Below are positions 61,301 to 64,000 of a DNA stretch of 64,000 nucleotides, piece after piece. This DNA is from Lutjanus erythropterus. Lineage: Eukaryota; Chordata; Actinopteri; Lutjaniformes; Lutjanidae. Both the position numbers and the translations under genes were made by a program. The notes beneath the pieces were generated by a model. It saw only the letters and a list, made by a program, of their open reading frames with translations. It was not told the origin of the DNA and made no database searches. The stretch is taken from the NCBI GenBank assembly GCA_020091685.1, contig CM034613.1, positions 2,952,845 through 3,016,844 of the forward strand. Reading direction: 5' to 3'. Position 1 is the first letter of the stretch; every line of letters starts with the position of its first letter.

Positions 61301-62246
61301 CAAGCTGCTGAACACAGTGGAACGTTTAGCAGCTAAAGAGACAGATATTTCCCTCACTGCTTGTGGCGCCTCTCGCTCAAGTGGATAAAAAAATCAATAA
61401 ATTAATCTCTCAGGGTTCTTTCCATCCTCAGCCATAGTTTTTACATATTTTTTTTTACTATTTTCACCCATTGCAGCTGCTAATTTTGTGTGTCTTATAG
61501 CTGGACTGCTGCTTTGCTATGAGCTGCCTGTGCAGACGGACCGTGGCGGCAGGCCGATCGATCGTTTCCTCATCAGCCGCAGCCGCAGCTACCAGCAGAT
61601 GTTGGCGGCTCTCATTCATGAAGTATGAATAAACCTGTTTTTTCTCTCCCTCTCGAACTGCTTCCTGGTTTGAACAGTTAACGAACCAGTGCCGCTTGTT
61701 GTTTCCGATGTGCAGGTGAACATTCAGCCGTCTGAATGGCACCGCGCTCTCCTCCTGCCCCAGGCCTGGAGAGGCTTCATGAACCGGGCCTTCCACGCCG
61801 TCCTGCAGGTTTGTGCTTCTGGCAACTGACAGATTGATTACATATTTATTGGAGAATTGATCAGTACTACATGTGGTTCTAGCGAGGAAACCTCCATTGC
61901 ATTGTTAAGTAGAGCGAGGGGAAAAGGTTTATTTAAAAGCAGAGTGGATTCAATCTCACAGGGTTTTCAACAGGGCAGAGGAAATTAAACACAGATTAAA
62001 AACACCTGTTACTGTAACAGAGAAGTAAACCGTATTAAAGGGCTAGATGCTATTATTTGAAGTGTGGTTGTTTGAGGCACTTATCCGTAATCAGGGTATT
62101 TTCTACAGCAGATGGCGGTCGAGTATTGATGTAGGAAGCTAAATAATGTACTGCTGTGGACAGGGTCAGTTTTGGCCTTCAAAAACTAATTCCTGACAGA
62201 ATGAATTGGATGCCCTGCACGGCAAGATCAGCTCTGGTTTTCTGTT

Positions 62247-62290
<44 letters not shown>

Positions 62291-62384
62291 TTCAGGGTCG
62301 ACGTGCTGATTTGGAGATGCAGCAGAAACAAGGCAAAGAGAACCCACAGGAGCTACAGTACAAACAGCACTGTGCCTGGATGTG
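29244..62384 (+). CDS. focad: FOCAD (focadhesin), coding exons 2-23, N-terminal half
   Basis: Focadhesin is a large helical-repeat protein first placed at focal adhesions and also tied to stability of the cytoplasmic SKI RNA-surveillance complex; its plant counterpart is RST1. Twenty-two exons joined at GT-AG sites give an uninterrupted frame of about 944 residues (the full human protein is about 1800), aligning end to end with recalled human FOCAD. Examples are FLRYLYCEP (exon 7), PYQHGGDMLAAI (exon 15), SDQGKTVAGIP and KQPGLKPGLA (exon 20), and SEWHRALLLPQAW (exon 22). Every phase change agrees across introns. No transmembrane or signal segment is seen; the N-terminus is hydrophilic and then leucine-rich helical. 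The acidic loop in exon 19 is longer than in human. The next expected residues (VRDML in human) are not found before 64000. Confidence 0.97.
29898..30216. mobile_element. hAT-like element, CAGRGCCT ends
   Basis: The left end CAGAGCCTAACTGATAAATC mirrors the right end GATATTGGATTTTT-like sequence closing ATCATCAGGCCCTG. The flanks TTAATAAG and TTATTAAA match 6 of 8. A second member lies around 62925-63685. Confidence 0.6.
30231..30619. mobile_element. MITE with GCCCTTTCTCA ends and CCTTA duplication
   Basis: Left terminus GCCCTTTCTCA and right terminus TGAGAAAGGGC are perfect inverted repeats, and CCTTA flanks both sides (30226-30230 and 30620-30624). The interior is GC-richer than the intron and contains ATGACGTCAC at 30375-30384, a full CRE/ATF palindrome. 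Non-coding. It sits 14 bp from the previous element. Confidence 0.72.
30975..31270. mobile_element. Partial copy of the TAGGGGTGCA hAT-like family
   Basis: Shares GCTGCAGAGATG, TGTCACATCATCATGATTTT and TTTTCAGTGAAAATGAAAAT with 662-1023 in the same order. Termini are decayed. Confidence 0.5.
31396..31710. mobile_element. MITE-like repeat with GTTCCCAACC / CCAGGTTGG ends
   Basis: The left end GGTAGTTCCCAACCTTTTTC and right end CTGAACCCCAGGTTGGACTT form a weak inverted repeat, resembling small hAT-type elements with CCAACCTGGGG ends. No clear target duplication. Confidence 0.4.
31744..31818 (+). CDS. focad: FOCAD exon 3
   Basis: Follows TTGTTTCAG and precedes GTGAGT. 75 nt, 25 codons, phase 0 on both sides: TVRNLVAAVLKEKGTNGQ then ITQSSTQ, residues 20-44, aligned to human AVGHLIAAVLKENGFSEKI. 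Skipping it would keep the frame. Confidence 0.95.
32120..32300 (-). mobile_element. LINE reverse-transcriptase fragment
   Basis: The minus strand encodes GSPKDIFWAPSCLSF, a decayed version of the RT motif GVPQGSILGPLLF, followed by FYVDDTKLYVLIKP, matching the catalytic YADDTQLYV box of CR1/L2-type LINEs with A changed to V. It is a short remnant in intron 3, close to exon 4. Confidence 0.65.
32418..32572 (+). CDS. focad: FOCAD exon 4
   Basis: Acceptor TTTACCAG, donor GTAACA. 155 nt from phase 0 to phase 2, residues 45-95 plus two bases: GPALEALWQQCSSDCALVRS, ACCDAVVLLVDQGHADLQYV, LNSVLNLLPSAR. Matches human PALNLLWEKCCSDNVVVRTACC and NGILNLIPSTR. Confidence 0.97.
32573..35733 (+). other. 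FOCAD intron 4
   Basis: About 3.2 kb. 32930-33085 has an imperfect inverted repeat around CTGACTCTGATTTGCT / CCAATCAGAGGCAGAG, probably another small element. 33780-35060 is a dispersed repeat interrupted by a MITE (34066-34785). 35480-35600 resembles 57640-57735 (GAGCTTTAGAGATGTTGG-like). No gene seen. Confidence 0.8.
34066..34785. mobile_element. MITE with GCACAGGTG ends, inserted in another repeat
   Basis: The left end AGCACAGGTGTGGGTTTGAG and right end CTTGTCCCCACCTGTGCT are inverted repeats. The terminal regions are rich in GACTTG and ACTCAAGTC words, as is usual for this teleost family. A partial relative is at 51290-51490. The flanking sequence matches 61240-61340, showing insertion into a pre-existing repeat. 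Confidence 0.65.
35734..35832 (+). CDS. focad: FOCAD exon 5
   Basis: Acceptor TGTGAACAG, donor GTTGGT (weaker than its neighbours). 99 nt, phase 2 to 2: NVQGLIKVIGRLLQMQADQR then DKDTHFTCPYSI, matching human NTHGLIKAIMKLLQMQALK and SLYTIR. Its skipping would preserve the frame. Confidence 0.95.
35965..36415 (+). repeat. Dispersed repeat, copy A of the 60830 family
   Basis: Shares TTCATGTGCTTTTAAGTC, GTGGAAACAACATGGATGCT and TGAATTAATA with 60830-61200 in the same order and orientation. Class unknown. Confidence 0.65.
37815..38800 (-). mobile_element. LINE fragment with YADD box
   Basis: On the minus strand: QNYLSERL (38690s), then GAPQGSIFGPLLFL (about 38625-38585), then HLYADDTFVYC (about 38555-38520), the conserved RT catalytic block of non-LTR retrotransposons, broken by frame changes. 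The downstream part to about 37815 ends near a TTTATTTGAAGTC-type tail that may be its 3' end; that extension is less certain than the RT core at 38340-38790. Confidence 0.6.
39985..40460 (+). repeat. Dispersed repeat, long copy of the 6455 family
   Basis: GGCAACAGATGGTGAAGCAC and CTACTGCAATGTCACCACAA, then CCACCAACCAGTCAAAAGTT and TGAAGGAATTTAATA, then GGACAGAGGACTGATGGAGA, match 56610-57120, where the last block is inverted. Class unknown. Confidence 0.65.
40461..40800 (+). repeat. Dispersed repeat (GACCACCAAAATGTAATCAG type)
   Basis: Contains CACTGTGGCCTTGGCTTTTG, ACCACCAAAATGTAATCAGT, TTCTTGAGATATCATGTTCA and GGCCACGGCTGTCGGCAGCA, a text that recurs widely in teleost genomes. Class unknown to me. 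An (AC)n tract follows near 40922-40942. Confidence 0.5.
42503..43544 (+). mobile_element. Tc1/mariner-like transposon, broken, 3' end missing
   Basis: The left terminus CACTCAGTGGCCACTTTATT follows TA (42501-42502). The transposase reading begins MGKKGDLSDF (42628), shifts frame near 42710 and again near 42900 and 43180, then gives KNVAWTDESRFLL, GGVMVWGIFSCHTLDPLVPT, GYFQQHNTPCHKAQ and WPPQSPDLNPAEHLWDVVER. The first catalytic Asp (43084) and the Glu (43458) are present; the second Asp position is His (codon 43347-43349). Similarity stops near 43544 and no right inverted repeat is seen. Non-functional. Spacing between His and Glu is 36 residues as counted here. Confidence 0.9.
44454..44786. 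mobile_element. hAT-like MITE, TAGAGCTGCA family, copy 6
   Basis: Starts TAGACCTGCAATGATTAGTT and ends GTGAGTTGCAGCCCCG. The flanking 8-mers CTTCAGTT and CTCCATTT match 6 of 8. Confidence 0.72.
45640..46015. repeat. Dispersed repeat (CTCGAGAACTATC type)
   Basis: CCCCAGAGGATAAATTCTAG, TGTCTCGAGAACTATCAAAT and GGTACAGATATTCAAGGTCC are recurring teleost repeat text. 46715-46825 has a related piece (CCATTAGATGGATTACCATG). Class unknown. Confidence 0.45.
46554..46604. other. Perfect 24-bp hairpin with 3-nt loop
   Basis: AATATTACTCCAAATAGAAT (46556 on) plus AA faces its exact reverse complement from 46581, with AAA as loop; two further A/T pairs extend the stem. Possibly a young palindromic duplication or a hairpin RNA, with no further support. 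Confidence 0.85.
46934..47035 (+). CDS. focad: FOCAD exon 6
   Basis: Acceptor TATTTTACAG, donor GTTAGC. 102 nt, phase 2 to 2: SSPHPYITALENRVDCWPAL then LLEIDDFIQQTAD, matching human NHPHPLITVLEHRPDCWPVFL. Confidence 0.97.
47254..47479 (+). CDS. focad: FOCAD exon 7
   Basis: Acceptor TATTGTGCAG, donor GTGACA. 226 nt, phase 2 to 0: NEPAYITMLVPFLRYLYCEP and RHSLLRVLVPVRP, ending LLRCLCQLVPHMQ. Matches human APFLRYLYCEPSQLQEYA and CCDIVPCLQ. Confidence 0.97.
47480..48655 (+). other. FOCAD intron 7
   Basis: About 1.2 kb, of which some 0.8 kb is an antisense LINE ending about 65 bp before the exon 8 acceptor. 47480-47785 is plain AT-rich intron. Confidence 0.85.
47786..48590 (-). mobile_element. 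L2-like LINE, 3' part, antisense in intron
   Basis: On the minus strand the C-terminal part of a reverse-transcriptase ORF is readable across several frames: LKNISRITGFLSKQDTEKC and DDCNGVLTGL, then motifs equivalent to HITPVLKSLHWLPVCQR and LLAYKALNGLGPK. A non-coding tail ends near TATATAAATAAA (about 47790). It is 5'-truncated, as is usual. L2/CR1-type by motif; exact family not certain. Confidence 0.82.
48656..48865 (+). CDS. focad: FOCAD exon 8
   Basis: Acceptor TGCCGACAG with a poor pyrimidine tract, donor GTGACA. 210 nt, 70 codons, phase 0 on both sides: VDSVEAVQELRGFVDALLQG and ERAGLLLQLLCACQHCLSL, aligned with human LQVKDLIQTTEAMMFIEEV and LLCVSEVSL. Confidence 0.95.
48962..49049 (+). 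CDS. focad: FOCAD exon 9
   Basis: Acceptor GTTATTTGCAG, donor GTAAAT. 88 nt, phase 0 to 1: ELPLDELLMGVALLLLEAPA then AQQSGLLTL. Human: FPVELVIIGIALLLLQTPAS. Confidence 0.97.
49050..49909 (+). other. FOCAD intron 9
   Basis: About 0.86 kb of AT-rich intron. I see no recognisable repeat or gene. Confidence 0.85.
49910..50103 (+). CDS. focad: FOCAD exon 10
   Basis: Acceptor CTGTCTCACAG, donor GTAACA. 194 nt, phase 1 to 0: ALTLVCEQAELSPWLSPVLV and LPVLQLLSCSGVTEAL, ending SRETDKRRQ. Corresponds to human ALKLLSVTEDQKIPKSSLLL. Confidence 0.95.
50228..50488 (+). CDS. focad: FOCAD exon 11
   Basis: Acceptor GTTACTCAG, donor GTAGAT. 261 nt, 87 codons, phase 0: SWYNELSVALSILRKLADDP and AADWLLSVSSALSSSQRQLC, ending AIAAADPCQ. 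Human: FTAWRILEVMTDSSAASDWL and ELAQADSSQ. Confidence 0.97.
50489..54191 (+). other. FOCAD intron 11
   Basis: About 3.7 kb. 51290-51490 is a partial copy of the GACTTG-rich MITE (see 34066). 51775-52060 is unique-looking and CG-containing, a possible conserved element. 52865-53285 is a long inverted repeat. Two segments near 54003-54030 and 54100-54120 repeat AGGACTCATTTCC. No gene seen. Confidence 0.8.
52865..53285. repeat. Long imperfect inverted repeat (foldback-like)
   Basis: The inner arms are strong: TACCTTCAGCGACTCTCTCA (52953 on) and CAACAACCCGACACAGAAGA (53016 on) face their reverse complements at 53198 downward and 53138 onward. The outer arms diverge but keep GTTGTTCGTGTGTCGG / GTTGTTTGTGTCAG and AGGCTTATTT / GAGCTTATAT. 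The centre holds about 100 bp of single-copy-like sequence. No coding or target duplication seen. Confidence 0.75.
54192..54296 (+). CDS. focad: FOCAD exon 12
   Basis: Acceptor GTGTCTGCAG, donor GTACTG. 105 nt, phase 0: VPSLIPVLLFKLGREKNPGQ then AHAVLNCLPNLGTHK. Human: VPNLIPVLMFKLGRPLEPI and LPKLGVHK. Confidence 0.98.
54412..54860. repeat. Degenerate minisatellite, about 20-bp unit
   Basis: The unit approximates TTATTCTCGACATTTCAAC and recurs more than 20 times, with ACATTT the most constant part. Each unit ends in an AAC, GAC or GAT before the next TTTATTC. It fills more than half of intron 12. Confidence 0.85.
54925..54975. repeat. (TTC)n microsatellite
   Basis: About 50 bp of TTC with a CTCC interruption, on the plus strand within intron 12, 120 bp before exon 13. 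Confidence 0.95.
55094..55195 (+). CDS. focad: FOCAD exon 13
   Basis: Acceptor AATGTTCCAG, donor GTCTGT. 102 nt, phase 0: LCVPMVLQTLHMLASAPKLR and AVAMRLMTALWKKQ. Human: VCIGQILRIIQLLGTTPRLR and TLRLLTSLWEKQ. Confidence 0.98.
55299..55426 (+). CDS. focad: FOCAD exon 14
   Basis: Acceptor CCTTTTAAG, donor GTCAGA. 128 nt, phase 0 to 2: DRIYPELQRLLGQQDSRVVV and AQWEQILARAACLRDICRE. Human: DRVYPELQRFM and EVQWEKLIAKAASIRDICK. Confidence 0.98.
55427..56001 (+). other. FOCAD intron 14
   Basis: About 0.58 kb. I see no recognisable repeat or gene. 55654-55715 resembles 62061-62123 (GTGTGGTTGTNTGAGG and CAGNAGATGG words), a short shared repeat. Confidence 0.8.
56002..56128 (+). CDS. focad: FOCAD exon 15
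   Basis: Acceptor TGTGTGTATCAG is TG-rich rather than pyrimidine-only; donor GTCACA. 127 nt, phase 2 to 0: PYQHGGDMLAAITLTLHQCT and ATPAALALQGLQELCRAE. Human: PYQHGADMLAAISQVLNECT and LVLQGLHALCQAE. Confidence 0.98.
56223..56357 (+). CDS. focad: FOCAD exon 16
   Basis: Acceptor TGTCCTGCAG, donor GTATCT; only 94 bp of intron separates it from exon 15. 135 nt, phase 0: VVDIVSTWRSLGPELSCDSR and PLMVKAIAELLALVPQLTV. Human: VVCIRSTWNALSPKLSCDTR. Confidence 0.98.
56358..58278 (+). other. FOCAD intron 16
   Basis: About 1.9 kb. 56610-57120 is a dispersed repeat with an inverted last third. 57600-57740 is a common teleost repeat piece (GAGCCAAGCTAGCTGTGTC, TTTATGCTAAGCTAGGCTAA). The rest shows nothing I can name. 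Confidence 0.8.
56610..57120 (+). repeat. Dispersed repeat, copy with rearranged end
   Basis: 56610-56950 runs in the same order as 39985-40330 (CAGATGGTGAAGCACCTACT, AACTGAAGCAGTTGTTGATC, CACCAACCAGTCAAG). 57050-57120 is the reverse complement of the 40370-40460 block (AGGACACAGGACTGATAAAG read on minus), so the two copies differ by an inversion or by two separate insertions. Confidence 0.65.
58279..58329 (+). CDS. focad: FOCAD exon 17 (51 nt)
   Basis: Acceptor GTTTTTACAG, donor GTCTGT. 17 codons in phase 0: KLKEEVVSFLWNYAVSK. Human: NFKVQVLSFLWTHTQNK. A (TG)n tract begins 24 nt after the exon. Skipping would keep the frame. Confidence 0.96.
58353..58383. repeat. (TG)n microsatellite downstream of exon 17 donor
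   Basis: About 30 bp of TG, 24 nt into intron 17. Confidence 0.95.
58725..58808 (+). CDS. focad: FOCAD exon 18
   Basis: Acceptor CTTGTAACAG preceded by a TG-rich tract; donor GTAAGA directly after GAGGCA. 84 nt, phase 0: DPEVASCGYKALADFPEAVH then TINLLPEA. Human: DPIVANAAYRSLANFSAGEH and ILHLPE. Confidence 0.97.
58809..59423 (+). other. FOCAD intron 18
   Basis: About 0.6 kb of AT-rich intron with no recognisable repeat or gene. Confidence 0.85.
59424..59565 (+). CDS. focad: FOCAD exon 19 (acidic loop)
   Basis: Acceptor GTGCTGTCTAG, donor GTAGAT. 142 nt, phase 0 to 1. After ARPATKLPE comes a Glu/Asp/Lys-rich low-complexity run of about 18 residues, then DLSIPGSSYVKLLALTPASV. Human has a shorter, Asp-rich loop before DLSVPGSCYLKLLSLTPP. 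Confidence 0.97.
59715..59903 (+). CDS. focad: FOCAD exon 20
   Basis: Acceptor TTTCTCCTCAG, donor GTGATT. 189 nt, phase 1 to 1: AFELFLTSLVKQEMSQMPRG, RSDQGKTVAGIPSFMLKTYE, KNKQPGLKPGLA. The most conserved exon against human (EEFFTSLVKQEMVNMPRG, SDQGKTVAGIPNFILKMYE). Confidence 0.99.
59904..61500 (+). other. FOCAD intron 20
   Basis: About 1.6 kb. 60590-60715 is a GCTAGC/TTAGC-rich simple-like region seen in other teleost repeats, and 60830-61350 is a dispersed repeat. No gene seen. Confidence 0.8.
60830..61350 (+). repeat. Dispersed repeat, copy B of the 35965 family
   Basis: GTGCTTTTAAGTCATAGCAT, GGAAACAACATGGATGCTAT and CAACAACTTGGCAACTCG match copy A. The end (CACTACCTGCTCAGCAGCAC) matches 34020-34065, where a MITE interrupts a third copy. 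Confidence 0.65.
61501..61622 (+). CDS. focad: FOCAD exon 21
   Basis: Acceptor GTGTCTTATAG, donor GTATGA (weak). 122 nt, phase 1 to 0: AGLLLCYELPVQTDRGGRPI then DRFLISRSRSYQQMLAALIH and E. Human: GGMLFCYDVSMYQSKDGKPL and RGRSFKQTSLALVHE. Only 93 bp separate it from exon 22. Confidence 0.97.
61716..61808 (+). CDS. focad: FOCAD exon 22
   Basis: Acceptor GATGTGCAG, donor GTTTGT. 93 nt, phase 0: VNIQPSEWHRALLLPQAWRG then FMNRAFHAVLQ. Human: VHIQLSEWHRAIFLPQAWLA and YMNRAYHAILQ. Confidence 0.98.
61809..62295 (+). other. FOCAD intron 22
   Basis: About 0.49 kb, ending in a (TG)n tract (62255-62289) that occupies the place of the polypyrimidine tract of exon 23. No gene seen. Confidence 0.85.
62255..62289. 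repeat. (TG)n microsatellite at exon 23 acceptor
   Basis: About 35 bp of TG ending 6 nt before the exon 23 boundary (TCTTCAG follows). Confidence 0.95.
62296..62384 (+). CDS. focad: FOCAD exon 23
   Basis: Acceptor TCTTCAG behind a (TG)n tract; donor GTGAGA. 89 nt, phase 0 to 2: GRRADLEMQQKQGKENPQEL then QYKQHCAWMW (last codon split). Human: GRLGELELQLKHGKEEPEEV and QYKKSTAWLW. Last FOCAD exon in the window. Confidence 0.97.
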
Positions 62385-62924
62385 GTGAGAATCACTTACA
62401 CACATATTCTGCTACATGATAGACATTTTCTGCTTGTTCATATTTGATACAATTTTCTCTCAAGAGAAAAAATATAAGAGAAGTCAACTCCAGATGCAAC
62501 AAACATGCTTAACCAGATCTGCTCTCACCCAGGTCTGCTGAATGAATGACTTGATCATACACTGGAGGGGCGTGGCCAATTATTTGTTATTAGCATAATT
62601 AATGCTCCCTAAATGCTAAATAAGGGCATGTGTTGTGCTGTGTACAAATCTTCTGGTAACAAAAAAAGGCTGTAAAAAGAAGAACTTCGTCAGTAGTGAA
62701 CTCAAAGTATTGTGATGCTGTAAATGTCGTGTCAACAGAGGGACATAACTTAACTTAGCGAGTGAAGAAGTTAAAAGTAGAGACTTAGTTAAATAAATTC
62801 AGTTTTAATTTGTTTGATCAAATAGTTGGCATTTTAGGTTTTAAATTTAATGGCATTCAGAAATTCTTAGATTGATAAGCAAATCAAAAGATCAAATCAA
62901 AATGGCAACATTGAAATTTACAAA

Positions 62925-63685
62925 AAATAATGTCTCAACCAATATTATTGGCCCAATATTGGCCTGTCACAGCTAGGGTTGGGTATCAGTACTCAATACC
63001 TTATAAGGTATCGATTGAAATAACCCAGTACCAAGTAGCATTGAAACTTCTGCAGTCAAACAATAACTGCATTCAAACCTTTTGTTACTGAGAGCGAGAA
63101 GAAAATGTCTGTTCAATGGTTTTGCTCAGCCAATCACCACAAGCGTTCTTCATAATGAAGAACTTTTTTTTTTTTAAGTATCATTTGTATCCGTGTCACT
63201 TTAAGGGTACTGGTATTGGTACAGGTATCCTAATTTTTTAAACTATACCCAGCCCCGGTCACAGCTATATTGGTCTATATCAGTTTCAACAGGTATGTTG
63301 TCCAATATGCACCAATATAAAACCATCCTTTAAACATATCATAATGCAGATTGTTTTTATTTTTGAGCTTTATAGATTACAGCCTGTGTATATTTTAAGT
63401 TTTTTCTTAGTTCAGGATTAATACATACATAGATTTTGGTCTATTTGTTGTTTTTTTTTCCTTTATTTATAATAAACACACCCTGATATCATTTCAGAGT
63501 ACAAGTGTATTGTTAAACTTTAAAATATCATGCCTTTATTACACATCTTGTGTGTAGTGTTGTATGTTTGTATTCAATCCTCTCTATATTATGTTCTGTG
63601 TAAAAATATTGATGATATTGATATACTCCCTAATATCAGTTTATTATTGGCCCCAAAAGTACAGTATTGGTCAGGCCCTATATAT
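62925..63685. mobile_element. hAT-like element (29898 family), interrupted
   Basis: ATATTATTGGCCCAATATTG and, after the insertion, TATATTGGTCTATATCAG, closing at TATTGGTCAGGCCCTA near 63680, match the layout of 29898-30216. The left terminus is not clear. Confidence 0.5.
62974..63257. mobile_element. hAT-like MITE nested in another repeat
   Basis: Left end TAGGGTTGGGTATCAGTACT; right end ACTATACCCAGCCCCG. GTCACAGC is duplicated exactly on both sides (62966-62973 and 63258-63265), an intact 8-bp target duplication. 284 bp, non-coding. Removing it restores the host repeat reading GGCCTGTCACAGCTATATTG. Confidence 0.85.
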
Positions 63686-64000
63686 ATGTTCATTTTAGCT
63701 AGCACATACAGTTCCCAAATTTTCCCAAAGATGCTTGTTTTCAGTGGGTATTATATATATTTATACACATGTTTTCACCCTGATGAAAGTGTCAAATCCT
63801 AATATACACAAGTACAAACACACATGCATCATAGCAGAGCAAACCTGTGTTGTATTTGCCAGGTGACTGATGCACCAGAGATGAAAGGCGAGAGAGCGTG
63901 AATGGCTGCGTACTATTGTTCATACGTCACTCCATTAGCAGAAGAAAGATTCTCTTTTCACACTCTGTTTCTCTTTCATTCTTTCCTCCTCATGTGTATT

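Larger units (their letters stand above)
62385..64000 (+). other. FOCAD intron 23 (partial)
   Basis: At least 1.6 kb with no FOCAD exon. The main content is a CAGGGCCTGA-type repeat split by a young MITE. 63840-64000 shows nothing I can name. Confidence 0.85.

Noticed and set aside
1-64000. CRISPR arrays, bacterial operons, rRNA genes, viral or LTR elements
   Set aside because: None seen. The regular repeats are minisatellites with diverged units and no constant spacers, and no LTR, capsid or envelope signature was recognised.

Overview
This is a piece of a ray-finned fish nuclear genome, most likely a percomorph-type teleost. It has vertebrate intron/exon structure with GT-AG splice sites and AT-rich introns. 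It is dense in small non-autonomous DNA transposons, and carries a tRNA-derived SINE, L2-like LINE remnants and a decayed Tc1-like element of kinds common in teleosts. The species cannot be told from the sequence. Gene identifications come from recalled human protein sequences, not a database search.

Two protein genes lie head to head, both running off the window. On the minus strand, MLLT3 (AF9) is represented by its first two coding exons (18441..18430 and 17545..17365), encoding the start of the YEATS acyl-lysine reader domain. Everything to the left (1-17364) is its second intron, with no further MLLT3 exon seen. On the plus strand, FOCAD (focadhesin) has a probable non-coding first exon ending at 22074 and 22 coding exons from 29244 to 62384. 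These encode about 944 residues, roughly the N-terminal half of the protein, and their splice phases agree throughout. The remaining exons lie beyond 64000. As I recall, the same head-to-head MLLT3/FOCAD order exists in human (9p21), so the window is a conserved synteny block.

Layout: 1-17364 MLLT3 intron 2, with hAT-like miniature elements, two degenerate minisatellites (7630-8510 and 14010-14410), a candidate regulatory element with an RFX X-box at 9078, and an unexplained GC-rich coding-like stretch at 11221-11510. 17365-18620 MLLT3 exons 2 and 1 and 5' region. 18621-21960 AT-rich intergenic DNA with a direct duplication and a TTAA-flanked element. 21985-29228 FOCAD exon 1 and intron 1. 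29229-35832 FOCAD exons 2-5. 35833-46933 an 11.1-kb intron with a LINE fragment and a broken Tc1-like transposon. 46934-62384 FOCAD exons 6-23, with a LINE, a long inverted repeat and a minisatellite in introns. 62385-64000 intron 23, with one transposon nested inside another repeat.

I found no CRISPR array, functional tRNA or rRNA, viral element or new multi-gene system. The points most worth a second look are the uORF that stops one base before the FOCAD start codon, the RFX motif in the MLLT3 intron, the coding-like stretch at 11.2-11.5 kb, the hAT-like family with 8-bp target duplications, the nested insertion at 62974-63257, the two unusual palindromes (46554-46604 and 52865-53285), and UG-rich tracts at several FOCAD splice acceptors.
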